From the NCBI RefSeq assembly GCF_007830635.1, contig NZ_VLLA01000011.1, forward strand, positions 1-64,000: DNA of 64,000 nt. The letters are read 5' to 3'. Position 1 is the stretch's first letter; every line of letters starts with the position of its first letter. This DNA comes from Bradyrhizobium huanghuaihaiense (GTDB lineage: Bacteria > Pseudomonadota > Alphaproteobacteria > Rhizobiales > Xanthobacteraceae). Under the pieces are notes generated by a model. It made no database searches, was not told the origin of the DNA, and saw only the letters and a list, made by a program, of their open reading frames with translations. The translations under genes were made by a program, and so were the position numbers. Positions 23,620 through 31,905 of the stretch are shown here, piece by piece.

Positions 23620-24291
23620 GTGCGCGTGAATAGCTATCTCGGCCTCGACGGATTTCGCTTCGGCTGGGTCGCAGCCTGGATCGATGATCTCGGCGATCAC
23701 GGCTTCGATTATTCGCCAGGCTTGATGCGCCTGCTCGCGATCCCGCACGCGCGTGCGATGATCGACATGCCGATCGGATTGCCCCTGAGCGGCTATCGCG
23801 CTTGCGATCTGCGTGCGCGCGAGCTTGTCGGGCCTGCCGTGTTTCTCGGCGCGCGCCGGGACCTCTGGACCTTCCCGGACATGGCCGCGGCCAATCGCCA
23901 TTACTGGGAGCACGAAGGCAAGGGCAGGGGTGTGTCGGCGCAGCTCTGGAACATCAGGGACAAGATGAAAGAGCTCGACGAGATCATCACGCCGGCGCGG
24001 CAGGCGGTGATCGGCGAAGCGCATCCGGAGTTGATCTTCTGGAATCTCGCAGGGCGAGTCCGTCTCGCAAGGAAGACGTCGGCGCACGGTCGCGAGCAGC
24101 GCATTGCGCTGCTGGAGCAGCACGGCTTCACGCGGCTGCCGAAATGGTTGACGCTGCGCCATGGCACAGGCATCGGCCGCGACGATCTCATCGATTCCTG
24201 CGCCTGCGCGGTCGCGGCACGCGACAGTACCCAGCGTATCGGTGGGGAGGAGATCGATCCGCGCGGATTGCGGATGGAGATCAACTTTTGA
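23620..24291 (+). CDS. DUF429-family protein
   Basis: 223 aa from a GTG at 23620 (another in-frame GTG at 23626). It begins with the RNase H-like strand 'SYLGLDGFRFGWVAAWI' and contains 'AMIDMPIGLPLSGYRACDLRAR' near 47-68 and 'GIGRDDLIDSCACAVAARDS' near 185-204, as in the DUF429 family of predicted nucleases. Acidic residues D9, D49 and D190-191 could form an active site. No function established. It follows the AhpD gene by 24 bases and may be the tail of that operon. Confidence 0.8.
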   Translation: MRVNSYLGLDGFRFGWVAAWIDDLGDHGFDYSPGLMRLLAIPHARAMIDMPIGLPLSGYRACDLRARELVGPAVFLGARRDLWTFPDMAAANRHYWEHEGKGRGVSAQLWNIRDKMKELDEIITPARQAVIGEAHPELIFWNLAGRVRLARKTSAHGREQRIALLEQHGFTRLPKWLTLRHGTGIGRDDLIDSCACAVAARDSTQRIGGEEIDPRGLRMEINF

Positions 24292-24331
24292 GGCCAATCG
24301 GCCCTCCCGATCGCCTTCGCGGTGGCAGCGA

Positions 24332-24505
24332 CTATTGCGAACCGGCTTCGAGCGAGGCGCCCTCGGCGTCCAGTCTTGTTGCTCGCGCTTCATACTCGTC
24401 GGCCATCGCTCGCAACCGTTGTGCGGCTGCGCCATGAGCGAGTTCGTTCGCGACGCGGCGACAGCGTTCAGCGTGGTCGAGCAGGGCGCGCTTCTCGATG
24501 TTCAT
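24332..24505 (-). CDS. Small hypothetical protein, Bradyrhizobium-type helical family
   Basis: 57 aa from the ATG at 24505. The sequence is a helical, charged peptide ('ALLDHAERCRRVANELAHG', 'LRAMADEYEARATRLDAEG') of a kind that occurs in many paralogous copies in Bradyrhizobium, with a conserved Cys and a 'MADEYEARA' core. Function unknown. The ATG lies in a longer open frame, but only this segment looks like a real gene. It is convergent with the DUF429 gene, 40 bases away. Confidence 0.65.
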   Translation of the reverse strand: MNIEKRALLDHAERCRRVANELAHGAAAQRLRAMADEYEARATRLDAEGASLEAGSQ

Positions 24506-24670
24506 CCAGCGACAACGCTCGAAGGCGCCATTGGTCCCTGCGTAGGCCGCCGGAACCGTGCGATGGACTCGCAGCGGGCGTCGGGAAAAACTGGCAATAT
24601 TTTCATGCCGCCTCGGAACGTGGCGCTTGAGCCGACGTTTACACCAAAGGCTGTTGAGGGACAAAATACC

Positions 24671-24817
24671 ATGTACGACGTGTGCCAATTGGCGACCGCG
24701 ATTCTCGCGATTGCCTTTACGGCCCTGCTGTTGGTCACGGGGCAACGGTTCATCGAGTATCGACTGCAGCATGAAGCAATGACCCCGATCGTGGCGATGG
24801 CAACGCTGCCGCGATAG
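24671..24817 (+). CDS. Small hypothetical membrane protein
   Basis: 48 aa from the ATG at 24671, with GAGGGAC ten bases upstream. A single hydrophobic helix covers about residues 8-26 ('LATAILAIAFTALLLVTGQ'), followed by a short charged tail. An in-frame ATG at 24605 would add 22 residues. Not recognised; the single helix and ribosome site make it plausible as a real small protein. Confidence 0.45.
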   Translation: MYDVCQLATAILAIAFTALLLVTGQRFIEYRLQHEAMTPIVAMATLPR

Positions 24818-24906
24818 CTGTGGGTTCGCCGGGACGAATCGTGACTTGCGCGGTGCGGCATCTCGCCTAGATTGAGCGCGCCTCAGTCCATGCACCAAAG
24901 GTCCCG

Positions 24907-25611
24907 ATGTCCGATCTCTCCGACTTTCCCATCACCAAGCGCTGGCCGGCCAAGAATCCCGAACTGCTTCAGCTCTATTCGTTGCCGACGCCGAACGGGG
25001 TCAAGGTTTCGATCATGCTGGAAGAGATCGGACTGCCATACGAAGTCCACCTCGTCGATTTCGGCAAGGACGACCAGAAGACGCCGGAATTCCTCTCGCT
25101 CAATCCGAACGGCAAGATCCCGGCGATGCTCGATCCCAACGGTCCCGGCGGCAGGCCGCTGGCGCTGTTCGAATCCGGAGCGATCCTGCAATACCTCGCG
25201 GAGAAGACCGGCAAGCTGCTGCCGGAGGACGCCGCACGGCGCTACCAGACCATCCAGTGGTTGCATTTCCAGATGGGCGGCATCGGGCCGATGTTCGGCC
25301 AGGTCGGGTTCTTCCACAAATTCGCCGGCAAGGACTTTGAGGACAAGCGGCCGCTGCAGCGCTACGTCGACGAGTCAAAGCGGTTGCTCGGCGTGATGGA
25401 GACGCATCTTTCCGGCCGGCAATGGTTCACGGATGACGACTACACCATCGCCGACATCTCCATGCTCGGCTGGGTGCGTAACCTCATCGGCTTTTACGGC
25501 GCGGGCGAGCTCGTCGCGTTCAGCCAGTTCAAGTCCGTCGGTGCCTGGCTCGAGCGGGGACTTGCGCGGCCGGCGGTGCAGCGCGGCCTGAACATTCCGA
25601 AGCGGCCGTAA
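24907..25611 (+). CDS. Glutathione S-transferase family protein (YfcG/Ure2-like)
   Basis: 234 aa. The thioredoxin-like N-terminal domain has 'LYSLPTPNGVKVSIMLEE' (about 26-43) with T32 and N34 in place of a catalytic Tyr/Ser, 'NPNGKIPAMLD' with the cis-proline, and 'LFESGAILQYLAEKTGKLLP' binding glutathione. The all-helical C-terminal domain follows. This pattern matches E. coli YfcG, a glutathione-dependent disulfide reductase. It probably helps thiol redox balance. Convergent with the tauE gene two bases downstream. Confidence 0.86.
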   Translation: MSDLSDFPITKRWPAKNPELLQLYSLPTPNGVKVSIMLEEIGLPYEVHLVDFGKDDQKTPEFLSLNPNGKIPAMLDPNGPGGRPLALFESGAILQYLAEKTGKLLPEDAARRYQTIQWLHFQMGGIGPMFGQVGFFHKFAGKDFEDKRPLQRYVDESKRLLGVMETHLSGRQWFTDDDYTIADISMLGWVRNLIGFYGAGELVAFSQFKSVGAWLERGLARPAVQRGLNIPKRP

Positions 25612-25613
25612 GA

Positions 25614-26396
25614 TCAGCTCAGCGCTTTGTAGGTCATGTAGAGCGCCATCAGCGAGACGAGGGCGATCATGGCTCGGCGCAGCGCGGCTTTGCTGACGCC
25701 GTTGGCCGCGCGTGCGCCGAGATCGGTGCCGACCCACAGGCCCGCCAGGATGCCGAGGATCGCTGACCAGCCGACCATGAGCCCCTTGCTCCAGTAGATC
25801 GAGGCGGCGGGAATGTTGGTCGGGATCACCGAGAAGATCAGGCTGACGAGTTGCGCCTGATGCTGCGGCACGCGCAGGCCTGCGGCGAGGCCGACGGTGA
25901 TCGCGAGCCCGCCGCCGATGCCCATGAAGCCGGAAGAAAATCCGGCCAGCGTGCCGATGAGGAGCAGGGGCAGCCAGGGCAGTTCGTCTTGTGCGCCAGG
26001 CTCGCTGCCGGCGTCCTTGCGATCGCTGCGCAGAAGCAACATTGCGATCAGCGCGACGAGATAGACGACGTAAGTCCATTGCAGCGCTGCGTCGGACACC
26101 GCCGCCGCGGCGTAGCCGCCGCCCGCGCCGCCGACGAGAAATCCGAGGCCGATCCAGGCGATCCACGCCAGAGGACTACGATTGCCGCTCTGCCAATAGC
26201 GACGCGCGCCGGCAAGGCCCGTGGGAGGGATCTGCGTGATCAAAGACGTTCCCTGTGCGACGTGTTGCTCGGCCCCGAGCAACAGCACGGAGAAGATGAC
26301 GAGGCCGCCACCCGGACTCGTGCCCGTAAAACCCGACGCCAATCCCGCGACGAGACCGACGCCGCCGCCGGCGAGGAGTTCATGGATCCAGCTCAT
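25614..26396 (-). CDS. Sulfite exporter TauE/SafE family permease
   Basis: 260 aa with about eight hydrophobic segments. It has the two-repeat form of the family: 'VGLVAGLASGFTGTSPGGGL' in the first half and 'LIGTLAGFSSGFMGIGGGLA' in the second, glycine-rich loops thought to line the substrate path. Family members export sulfite, sulfoacetate or organosulfonates, though most are untested. It starts three bases after the TetR stop on the same strand, so it is very likely repressed by that regulator. Confidence 0.86.
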   Translation of the reverse strand: MSWIHELLAGGGVGLVAGLASGFTGTSPGGGLVIFSVLLLGAEQHVAQGTSLITQIPPTGLAGARRYWQSGNRSPLAWIAWIGLGFLVGGAGGGYAAAAVSDAALQWTYVVYLVALIAMLLLRSDRKDAGSEPGAQDELPWLPLLLIGTLAGFSSGFMGIGGGLAITVGLAAGLRVPQHQAQLVSLIFSVIPTNIPAASIYWSKGLMVGWSAILGILAGLWVGTDLGARAANGVSKAALRRAMIALVSLMALYMTYKALS

Positions 26397-26399
26397 CGT

Positions 26400-27032
26400 T
26401 CATGTCCTGGTCCGTCGCTTGACGTCCGGCCTGGTCGTGCGCAGACCGTCGATCACGCCATCGACCGCCGCCATGCAGGCTGCGACATCAAAATCCTCGC
26501 CCCAGCTTTTCTGCAGCACGAAGCCCTGGAAGATCGCGATCAGCATGCGCGCGATCGCTTCGGCGCCGAGGTCGCGCTTGATGAGGCCGTCATGCTGACC
26601 ACGTTCGACGAGTGCCACGATCAGGGCGCGCGGCATGTCGATGCCTTCGACGACGCTGCTGCGGACGCGGCGGTTGCGCAAGGCCTCGGCCCAGCCATGG
26701 ATGCCGACGCGCCGCCGCGCTTCGCCGGCGGGATCGGTGAGCCATTGCGCGTAGACGCGAACCAGCGCGTGCAGTCCTTCAATCGGGTCGCCCGATCCCT
26801 GCGCGACCGAGTTGAGCACGGCCTCGCGCCGATGCCGGTCGTCGGCCAGCGCCTCGATCAGATCGTCCTTGCTCTGGAAGTAGAGATAGACGGCGCCGTG
26901 GCTGAGTCCCGATCGTTTGACGATGTCGGCCATGCCGGTCTGGTGAAAGCCGTCTTCCGCGAAGCAGGCGAGGGCGGCCTCGAGGATCTGCTGCCGCCGG
27001 CCTTCGCGCTGCTTGTCGCTGATCTTGGGCAT
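26400..27032 (-). CDS. TetR/AcrR-family regulator of the adjacent TauE gene
   Basis: 210 aa from the ATG at 27032 with GGGACAG upstream; an extension to 27104 is open but not supported. The helix-turn-helix spans about 10-55 ('QQILEAALACFAEDGFHQTG', 'IVKRSGLSHGAVYLYFQSKD'). The rest is the ligand-binding domain. It heads a two-gene unit with the TauE permease. Two related inverted sites at 27052-27066 and 27116-27130 lie just upstream and may be its operators. Confidence 0.87.
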   Translation of the reverse strand: MPKISDKQREGRRQQILEAALACFAEDGFHQTGMADIVKRSGLSHGAVYLYFQSKDDLIEALADDRHRREAVLNSVAQGSGDPIEGLHALVRVYAQWLTDPAGEARRRVGIHGWAEALRNRRVRSSVVEGIDMPRALIVALVERGQHDGLIKRDLGAEAIARMLIAIFQGFVLQKSWGEDFDVAACMAAVDGVIDGLRTTRPDVKRRTRT

Positions 27033-27051
27033 TGGGCTGTCCCTCAATAGC

Positions 27052-27130
27052 TGACCGGTCGATCGTTTTAGTTGTTGGCGAGTTTTGGCCGACTTCTCCG
27101 CCACAGAAATAAAAAACGATCAGTCAGTCA
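27052..27130. promoter_or_regulatory. Two candidate TetR operators upstream of tetR-tauE
   Basis: TGACCGGTCGATCGT at 27052-27066 and, on the opposite strand, TGACTGACTGATCGT at 27130-27116 share 11 of 15 positions and are each followed by a T run. They sit 20 and 84 bases upstream of the TetR start. Similar TGACTGA-type sites are bound by TetR proteins elsewhere; here it is inference. Confidence 0.4.
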
Positions 27131-27250
27131 TTTTTATTGCCAAAGAGAGCTTTGGTCAAGTCCTGGCCGTCGGGGACGAGAAACAGGGGGATTATGCCGT
27201 TGCGACCGCGCGGGGCAGGAGCGGAGCTGCGGTCCGTGGTCGCGTTGCGG

Positions 27251-27625
27251 CTAGAACAGCCGTCCGCCGTTCGGCACCGGCTTGCTCGGCTGCACCAGGA
27301 CGACCTTGCCGTCGGCGTCGGGAAAGCCGAGCGTCAGCACCTCCGAGACAACGGGTCCGATCTGGCGCGGCGGAAAGTTGACGACCGCCGCGACCTGTTG
27401 TCCCACCAGCGTCTCGAGCGGATGGTTCTCGGTGATCTGCGCCGAGCTCTTGCGCACGCCGATCGCGGGTCCGAAGTCGATCCAGAGACGCCAGGCGGGC
27501 TTGCGCGCCTCCGGGAACGGCTTGGCGTCGACGATGGTGCCGACGCGGATATCGACCGCGAGGAAGCTGTTGAAATCGATGGTCGGCGAGGCGGCGGCCG
27601 CGGGATCGTGGGTGACGTGCATCAT
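27251..27625 (-). CDS. CsaA-like tRNA-binding domain protein (possible export chaperone)
   Basis: 124 aa from the ATG at 27625 (the next ATG at 27622 is equally possible). It is an OB-fold EMAP/Trbp111-type tRNA-binding domain: 'DIRVGTIVDAKPFPEARKP' (about 25-43), 'ITENHPLETLVGQQVAAVVN', 'SEVLTLGFPDADGKVVLVQP' and 'VPNGGRLF' at the end, as in CsaA. CsaA dimers chaperone preproteins and can bind tRNA. It is divergent from the arsenate-reductase-like gene across 102 bases. Confidence 0.86.
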   Translation of the reverse strand: MMHVTHDPAAAASPTIDFNSFLAVDIRVGTIVDAKPFPEARKPAWRLWIDFGPAIGVRKSSAQITENHPLETLVGQQVAAVVNFPPRQIGPVVSEVLTLGFPDADGKVVLVQPSKPVPNGGRLF

Positions 27626-27727
27626 GTGTCCGTTTTGCAGAGCGGGCTTCGTTTGCAATATTGTCGCGCGAAGCGGAGTTTCGTACAACGCCGCTGCCGA
27701 AGCATCACGCATGCGCGAGGAGTTGTC

Positions 27728-28081
27728 TTGCCCAACATCATCTACGGCATCAAGAACTGCGACATCATGAAGAAGGCGCGCACCTGGCTCGACAGTCATG
27801 GCGTGGCTTACGACTTTCACGACTACAAGGCCGCGGGCGTCGAGAAGGACAAGCTCAAGCAGTGGAGCGACAAGGTCGGCTGGGAGACGCTGCTCAATCG
27901 CGCCGGCACGACATTCAAGAAGCTCCCCGATTCCGACAAGGAAGGCCTCACCGAGAAGAAGGCGCTGGCGTTGATGCTGGCGCAGCCGTCGATGATCAAG
28001 CGGCCGGTGCTGGAAGTCGGCGGCAAGCTGCTGGTCGGCTTCAAGCCCGATATCTATGCCAAGGAAGTCAAGGCCAAGTAA
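27728..28081 (+). CDS. ArsC/Spx-family thioredoxin-like protein (YffB type)
   Basis: 117 aa from a TTG at 27728, chosen because GAGGAG lies just upstream and the sequence becomes family-like from there. The fold is ArsC/Spx: 'YGIKNCDIMKKARTWLDSHG' with a single C11, 'RAGTTFKKLPDSDK' in the middle and 'LMLAQPSMIKRPVLEVGGK' with the conserved basic residues. YffB proteins lack the resolving cysteine and probably reduce glutathione-bound substrates; arsenate reduction is unlikely. Confidence 0.88.
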   Translation: MPNIIYGIKNCDIMKKARTWLDSHGVAYDFHDYKAAGVEKDKLKQWSDKVGWETLLNRAGTTFKKLPDSDKEGLTEKKALALMLAQPSMIKRPVLEVGGKLLVGFKPDIYAKEVKAK

Positions 28082-28103
28082 GTCAGGGGCAAGTAAGCCG
28101 GCT

Positions 28104-28751
28104 CTAGTTCAGCTCGATGATCTCGGTGGCCTCGCCAGCCTGATCGGCGAACTCGACGACGTCCGCGGCCGCGATGCGGCCGGGGGGGCGATGAAAGAGA
28201 TCGCGGTCGATCACGGCGCACAATTTGGGACGCGGCAGCGCGTCATTTCCGCGCATCAGATTCCTGATTTCGAAGCCGCCGTCCTCGCAAAAGGTCTTGA
28301 GCGAGGCGATGACGTGACAGACCTTGTCGTCGGTCAGGAACGGCAGCAGCAGGCGCTCATAGGCGACGACGCGCCCATAGATGTCGTCGACGTCGGCAAC
28401 GCTGTAGACCGGAAGCCCGCGCGCGACGCATTCATGATAGACGGGCATCACTGAGGGCACGAGCCGCGGCCCGATATATTCATCCAGCGGCACGCCCTTG
28501 CCGGTGTGCCCGTAGGCGTGCGAGATGCGCGTGCCTTCGCTCTGGATGATGAGGCGCGGGTGGGCAGCCGAATTGTCCACCGTATAATAGATGAGATCGG
28601 ACAGCTCTTCCTCGAGCCGCGCCGGCTGGTATTCCCAGATCGCCGGTGCGATCTCTTGGCGCGCATAAAGTCGCAGCCACGTGTTCAGCAGATCTCTCTG
28701 CCTGATGGACTTGACGACGGAGGGAGCGGCGCTTGCGAAATCCAAAACCAT
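28104..28751 (-). CDS. PAS-domain protein (PAS_5/DUF1488-like alphaproteobacterial type)
   Basis: 215 aa. It has the form of the alphaproteobacterial PAS_5 family: 'LLNTWLRLYARQEIAPAIWEYQP' (about 21-43), 'PRLIIQSEGTRISHAYG' and 'GLPVYSVADVDDIYGRVVAYERLLLP' near 110-135, the last being the typical core. Members are short cytoplasmic sensory-like proteins without an output domain; function unknown. No neighbour indicates a partner. Confidence 0.7.
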   Translation of the reverse strand: MVLDFASAAPSVVKSIRQRDLLNTWLRLYARQEIAPAIWEYQPARLEEELSDLIYYTVDNSAAHPRLIIQSEGTRISHAYGHTGKGVPLDEYIGPRLVPSVMPVYHECVARGLPVYSVADVDDIYGRVVAYERLLLPFLTDDKVCHVIASLKTFCEDGGFEIRNLMRGNDALPRPKLCAVIDRDLFHRPPGRIAAADVVEFADQAGEATEIIELN

Positions 28752-29086
28752 ATTCCCGGCAGATATACCCGCAGCATGATGCCGCTTGCGGGAAAATATT
28801 CTATGAAGGCTGGCGCGCGGGGCGAAAGACCGTTAACGACGGCTTGATGGCCGGTGCTTTTGCGAACCGGGAGGCCGGGCAGGCACGACATCAAACATCT
28901 CCGACTAAGGGAGCATTTGTATCCCAGCCGGAGGCCTGATCTGCTCAGCTTTCCACCTTGCCTAACCCCCGTCACCTCCGGCATATTCCGCGCCCGGAGG
29001 CGGCGTTCCGGACGGGCTCCAAGACCTCCGGAATGCCGAAGCAACAAGGACAGCCACGCGCGTTGCGCGGGCAGGGGGAAATCTGT
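28752..29086. other. 335 bp divergent intergenic region upstream of the LIV operon
   Basis: No gene is supported. It must hold the promoters of the PAS gene (minus) and the LIV-type operon (plus). A perfect 7 bp inverted repeat, CCTCCGG-N12-CCGGAGG, lies at 28975-29000 and may form a leader hairpin. A strong AGGGGGAAA ribosome site at 29073-29081 ends the region. Confidence 0.55.
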
Positions 29087-29842
29087 TTGGCCGATGAGTT
29101 CATTCTCGAAACGGAAGGCTTGACCAAGGAGTTCGCGGGCTTCTTCGCCGTCCGCGACGTTGCGCTCAAGGTTCGCCGTGGGAGCATTCATGCGTTGATC
29201 GGCCCGAACGGCGCCGGCAAGACGACGTGTTTCAATCTTCTGACCAAGTTCCTCAAACCGTCTGCCGGAAAGATCCTGTACAAGGGGCAGGACATCACCG
29301 CGATGGCGCCGGCGGACGTCGCCCGCATGGGACTTGTCCGTTCATTCCAGATCTCGGCGGTATTTCCGCATCTCACCGCGCTTGAAAACGTCCGTGTCGC
29401 GCTTCAGCGCCAGCACGGCAGTTCCTTCGATTTCTGGCGCTCGAAGTCGGTGCTCAACCGTTTCAACGATCGCGCGCGCGAGCTGCTGAACGATGTCGGC
29501 CTCAGCGAGTTTGCCAACACGCCCGCGGTCGAGATGCCCTATGGGCGCAAGCGTGCACTGGAGATCGCAACCACGCTCGCGCTCGACCCCGAGATGATGC
29601 TGCTGGACGAGCCGATGGCCGGCATGGGCCACGAGGACATCGACAAGATCGCGGCGCTGATCAAGCGCATCTCCGCGAAATACACCATCCTGATGGTCGA
29701 GCATAACTTAAGCGTCGTGGCCAATCTCTCCGACATCATCACCGTGCTGACGCGCGGGCAGGTGCTCGCGCAAGGCCATTACAGCGAGCTCACCAAGGAC
29801 GAGCGCGTCAAGGAAGCTTACCTGGGAGCCGGTCATGCCTGA
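29087..29842 (+). CDS. livG: LIV-type ABC transporter ATP-binding protein (LivG)
   Basis: 251 aa from a TTG at 29087, chosen for the strong ribosome site eight bases before it; an ATG frame extends upstream but is not family-like. Walker A is 'GPNGAGKTT' at 39-47, Walker B 'LLDEP' near 172-176. The ABC signature is unusual: 'MPYGRKRALEIA' around 150-161, where LSxGExR is expected. It energises uptake with LivF, LivH and LivM; the binding protein is the third gene. It overlaps livF by eight bases. Confidence 0.9.
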   Translation: MADEFILETEGLTKEFAGFFAVRDVALKVRRGSIHALIGPNGAGKTTCFNLLTKFLKPSAGKILYKGQDITAMAPADVARMGLVRSFQISAVFPHLTALENVRVALQRQHGSSFDFWRSKSVLNRFNDRARELLNDVGLSEFANTPAVEMPYGRKRALEIATTLALDPEMMLLDEPMAGMGHEDIDKIAALIKRISAKYTILMVEHNLSVVANLSDIITVLTRGQVLAQGHYSELTKDERVKEAYLGAGHA

Positions 29843-30581
29843 CACTGCGATCGCCGAGGCTCCGGCAAGGACTGCGACCGGCGGAAACATCCTCCAGGTC
29901 CGCAACCTGGAAGCATGGTACGGCGAGTCCCACATCCTGCACGGGATCAACTTCGACGTGAATGCGGGCGAGGTCGTCACCCTGCTCGGGCGCAACGGCG
30001 CCGGCAAGACCACCACGCTGAAGTCGATCATGGGCATCATCGGCAAGCGTACCGGGTCGGTGAAGTTCAACAACCAGGAGATCATTCGCGCCACCTCCGA
30101 CAGGATCGCGCGGATGGGCATCGCGTTCTGCCCGGAAGAGCGGGGGATATTCGCCAGCCTCGACGTCCGCGAGAATCTGATGCTGCCGCCGGTGGTGCGC
30201 GAAGGCGGACTGCCGCTGGAGCAGATCTTCGATCTGTTTCCGAACCTGAAGGAACGGCTCAACAGCCAGGGCACGAAGCTGTCCGGCGGCGAGCAGCAGA
30301 TGCTCGCGATCGCGCGTATCCTGCGCACCGGCGCGAGCTTCCTGATGCTGGACGAGCCGACCGAGGGCCTCGCGCCCGTCATCATCCAGCAGATCGGCCA
30401 TACCATTGCGCGGCTCAAGAAGGAGGGCTTTACGATCCTCCTGGTCGAGCAGAACTTCCGCTTCGCATCCACCGTCGCCGATCGCTACTACATCGTCGAG
30501 CACGGCAAGGTGATCGACGGTTTTGCGAACTCGGAACTGTCTGCGAACATGAACAAGCTGCATACTTATCTCGGCGTCTGA
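29835..30581 (+). CDS. livF: LIV-type ABC transporter ATP-binding protein (LivF)
   Basis: 248 aa. Walker A 'GRNGAGKTTT', a canonical signature 'LSGGEQQMLAIARIL', and Walker B 'FLMLDEPTEGLAP' are all present, in contrast to the odd signature of LivG. It forms the second half of the ATPase heterodimer. Its start overlaps the livG stop and the binding-protein gene follows after 39 bases. The gene order livG-livF-binding protein-livH-livM differs from the textbook E. coli order but is common in Bradyrhizobium. Confidence 0.92.
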   Translation: MPDTAIAEAPARTATGGNILQVRNLEAWYGESHILHGINFDVNAGEVVTLLGRNGAGKTTTLKSIMGIIGKRTGSVKFNNQEIIRATSDRIARMGIAFCPEERGIFASLDVRENLMLPPVVREGGLPLEQIFDLFPNLKERLNSQGTKLSGGEQQMLAIARILRTGASFLMLDEPTEGLAPVIIQQIGHTIARLKKEGFTILLVEQNFRFASTVADRYYIVEHGKVIDGFANSELSANMNKLHTYLGV

Positions 30582-30620
30582 CGCCCCGAGTCATTCAATA
30601 GAGGATTTCCCGGAGGGAAT

Positions 30621-31838
30621 ATGAAACAGCATTTTTCTGCACTTCTTCTCGGCATGGCGTTGGGATTCGTCGCAAGCGGCGCGTCGGCACAGGACAAGAC
30701 CGTCAAGATCGGCGTCCTGACCGATAATTCCGGTCTCTATTCCGACCTCGGTGGCGCGGGCTCCACGCTGGCTGCCCAGATGGCGATCGAGGATTCCGGG
30801 CTTGCCGCCAAGGGCTGGAAGATCGACTTGATCTCCGCCGATCATCAGAACAAGCCCGATATCGCCACCACCATCGCGCGCCAATGGATCGACGTCGAGA
30901 AGGTCGACATCTTCATGGATGTGCTGAACTCCGGTGTCGCACTCGCGGTCAACAATGTCGTCAAGGAGAAGAATTCGATCCTGATCGACACGGGTGCGGC
31001 GACGTCGGATCTGACGAACGCCCAATGTTCGCCGAACACGATCCATTGGGTCTATGACACCTACATGCTGGCCAACAGCACCGGTCAGGCGCTGGTGAAG
31101 GCTGGCGGCGATTCCTGGTTCTTCCTGACGGCCGACTATGCGTTCGGCGCGGCGCTGGAGCGCGACACCGCGGCGGTGGTGCAGAAGGCGGGCGGCAAGG
31201 TGCTCGGCAGCGTCAAGCATCCACTCAATTCCTCGGACTTCTCCTCGTTCCTTTTGCAGGCACAGGCATCGAAGGCGAAGATCGTCGGTCTTGCGAATGC
31301 CGGCGGCGATACCACCAATTCGATCAAGCAGGCCGCCGAGTTCGGCATCGTTGCCGGCGGGCAGAAGCTTGCGGGGCTGCTGTTGTTCATCACCGACGTT
31401 CACTCGCTCGGCTTGAACGTGGCGCAGGGGCTCAATTTCACCGAAACCTTCTATTGGGATCTCAACGACGGAACGCGGGCCTTCTCCAAGCGCTTTTCGG
31501 AGCGCATGAAGAACAAGGCGATGCCTTCGATGGTGCAGGCCGGTGTCTATTCGGGCTTGGTCCATTACTTCAAGGCACTCGAGGCGATGGGCGGCAATCC
31601 GCATGACGGCGCCAAGGCGGTCGAGAAGATGAAGTCGATGCCGACGGACGATCCGCTGTTCGGTCAGGGCAGTATCCGGGTCGATGGCCGCAAGATTCAC
31701 CCGGCCTACCTGTTCGAGGTCAAGAAGCCCTCGGAATCGAAGGGGCCGTGGGACTACTACAAGCTGGTGGGCACCGTCCCCGCTGACCAGGCGTTCCGGC
31801 CGCTCTCCGAGAGCGTCTGTCCGCTGGTGAAGAAATAA
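30621..31838 (+). CDS. LIV-type periplasmic substrate-binding protein
   Basis: 405 aa with GGAGGGAAT upstream. A signal peptide covers about 1-23 ('LGMALGFVASGASA'), then a type I periplasmic-binding fold begins with 'KTVKIGVLTDNSGLY'. Such proteins bind branched-chain amino acids, amides, short acids or aromatics; this subgroup is common in Bradyrhizobium and its ligand is not evident. It is closely related to the orphan binding protein at 45171-46394. A terminator-like hairpin follows it. Confidence 0.9.
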   Translation: MKQHFSALLLGMALGFVASGASAQDKTVKIGVLTDNSGLYSDLGGAGSTLAAQMAIEDSGLAAKGWKIDLISADHQNKPDIATTIARQWIDVEKVDIFMDVLNSGVALAVNNVVKEKNSILIDTGAATSDLTNAQCSPNTIHWVYDTYMLANSTGQALVKAGGDSWFFLTADYAFGAALERDTAAVVQKAGGKVLGSVKHPLNSSDFSSFLLQAQASKAKIVGLANAGGDTTNSIKQAAEFGIVAGGQKLAGLLLFITDVHSLGLNVAQGLNFTETFYWDLNDGTRAFSKRFSERMKNKAMPSMVQAGVYSGLVHYFKALEAMGGNPHDGAKAVEKMKSMPTDDPLFGQGSIRVDGRKIHPAYLFEVKKPSESKGPWDYYKLVGTVPADQAFRPLSESVCPLVKK

Positions 31839-31846
31839 CTCTCGTG

Positions 31847-31886
31847 GCCCGCCGGGCGGTCGTGCCGCCGGCGGGCTTTCATTTTG
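31847..31886 (+). terminator. Terminator/attenuator between the binding-protein and permease genes
   Basis: A 9 bp stem (GCCCGCCGG at 31847-31855 with CCGGCGGGC at 31868-31876) with further inner pairing is followed by TTTCATTTT. It starts nine bases after the binding-protein stop. Partial termination here would give more binding protein than permease. Confidence 0.75.
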
Positions 31887-31905
31887 GTGGCGGAAGCTAA
31901 TCCCG

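Noticed and set aside
28100..28200. A run of G and C near 28185 considered as a frameshift hot spot of the PAS gene
   Set aside because: The PAS frame is open from 28751 to 28104 with family-like sequence on both sides, so no shift is needed.
28850..28880. Possible sigma-54 promoter (TGGCC...TTGC) upstream of the LIV operon
   Set aside because: The GG-GC spacing is eleven bases where ten are required, and the -24 element lacks the expected A/C pattern.
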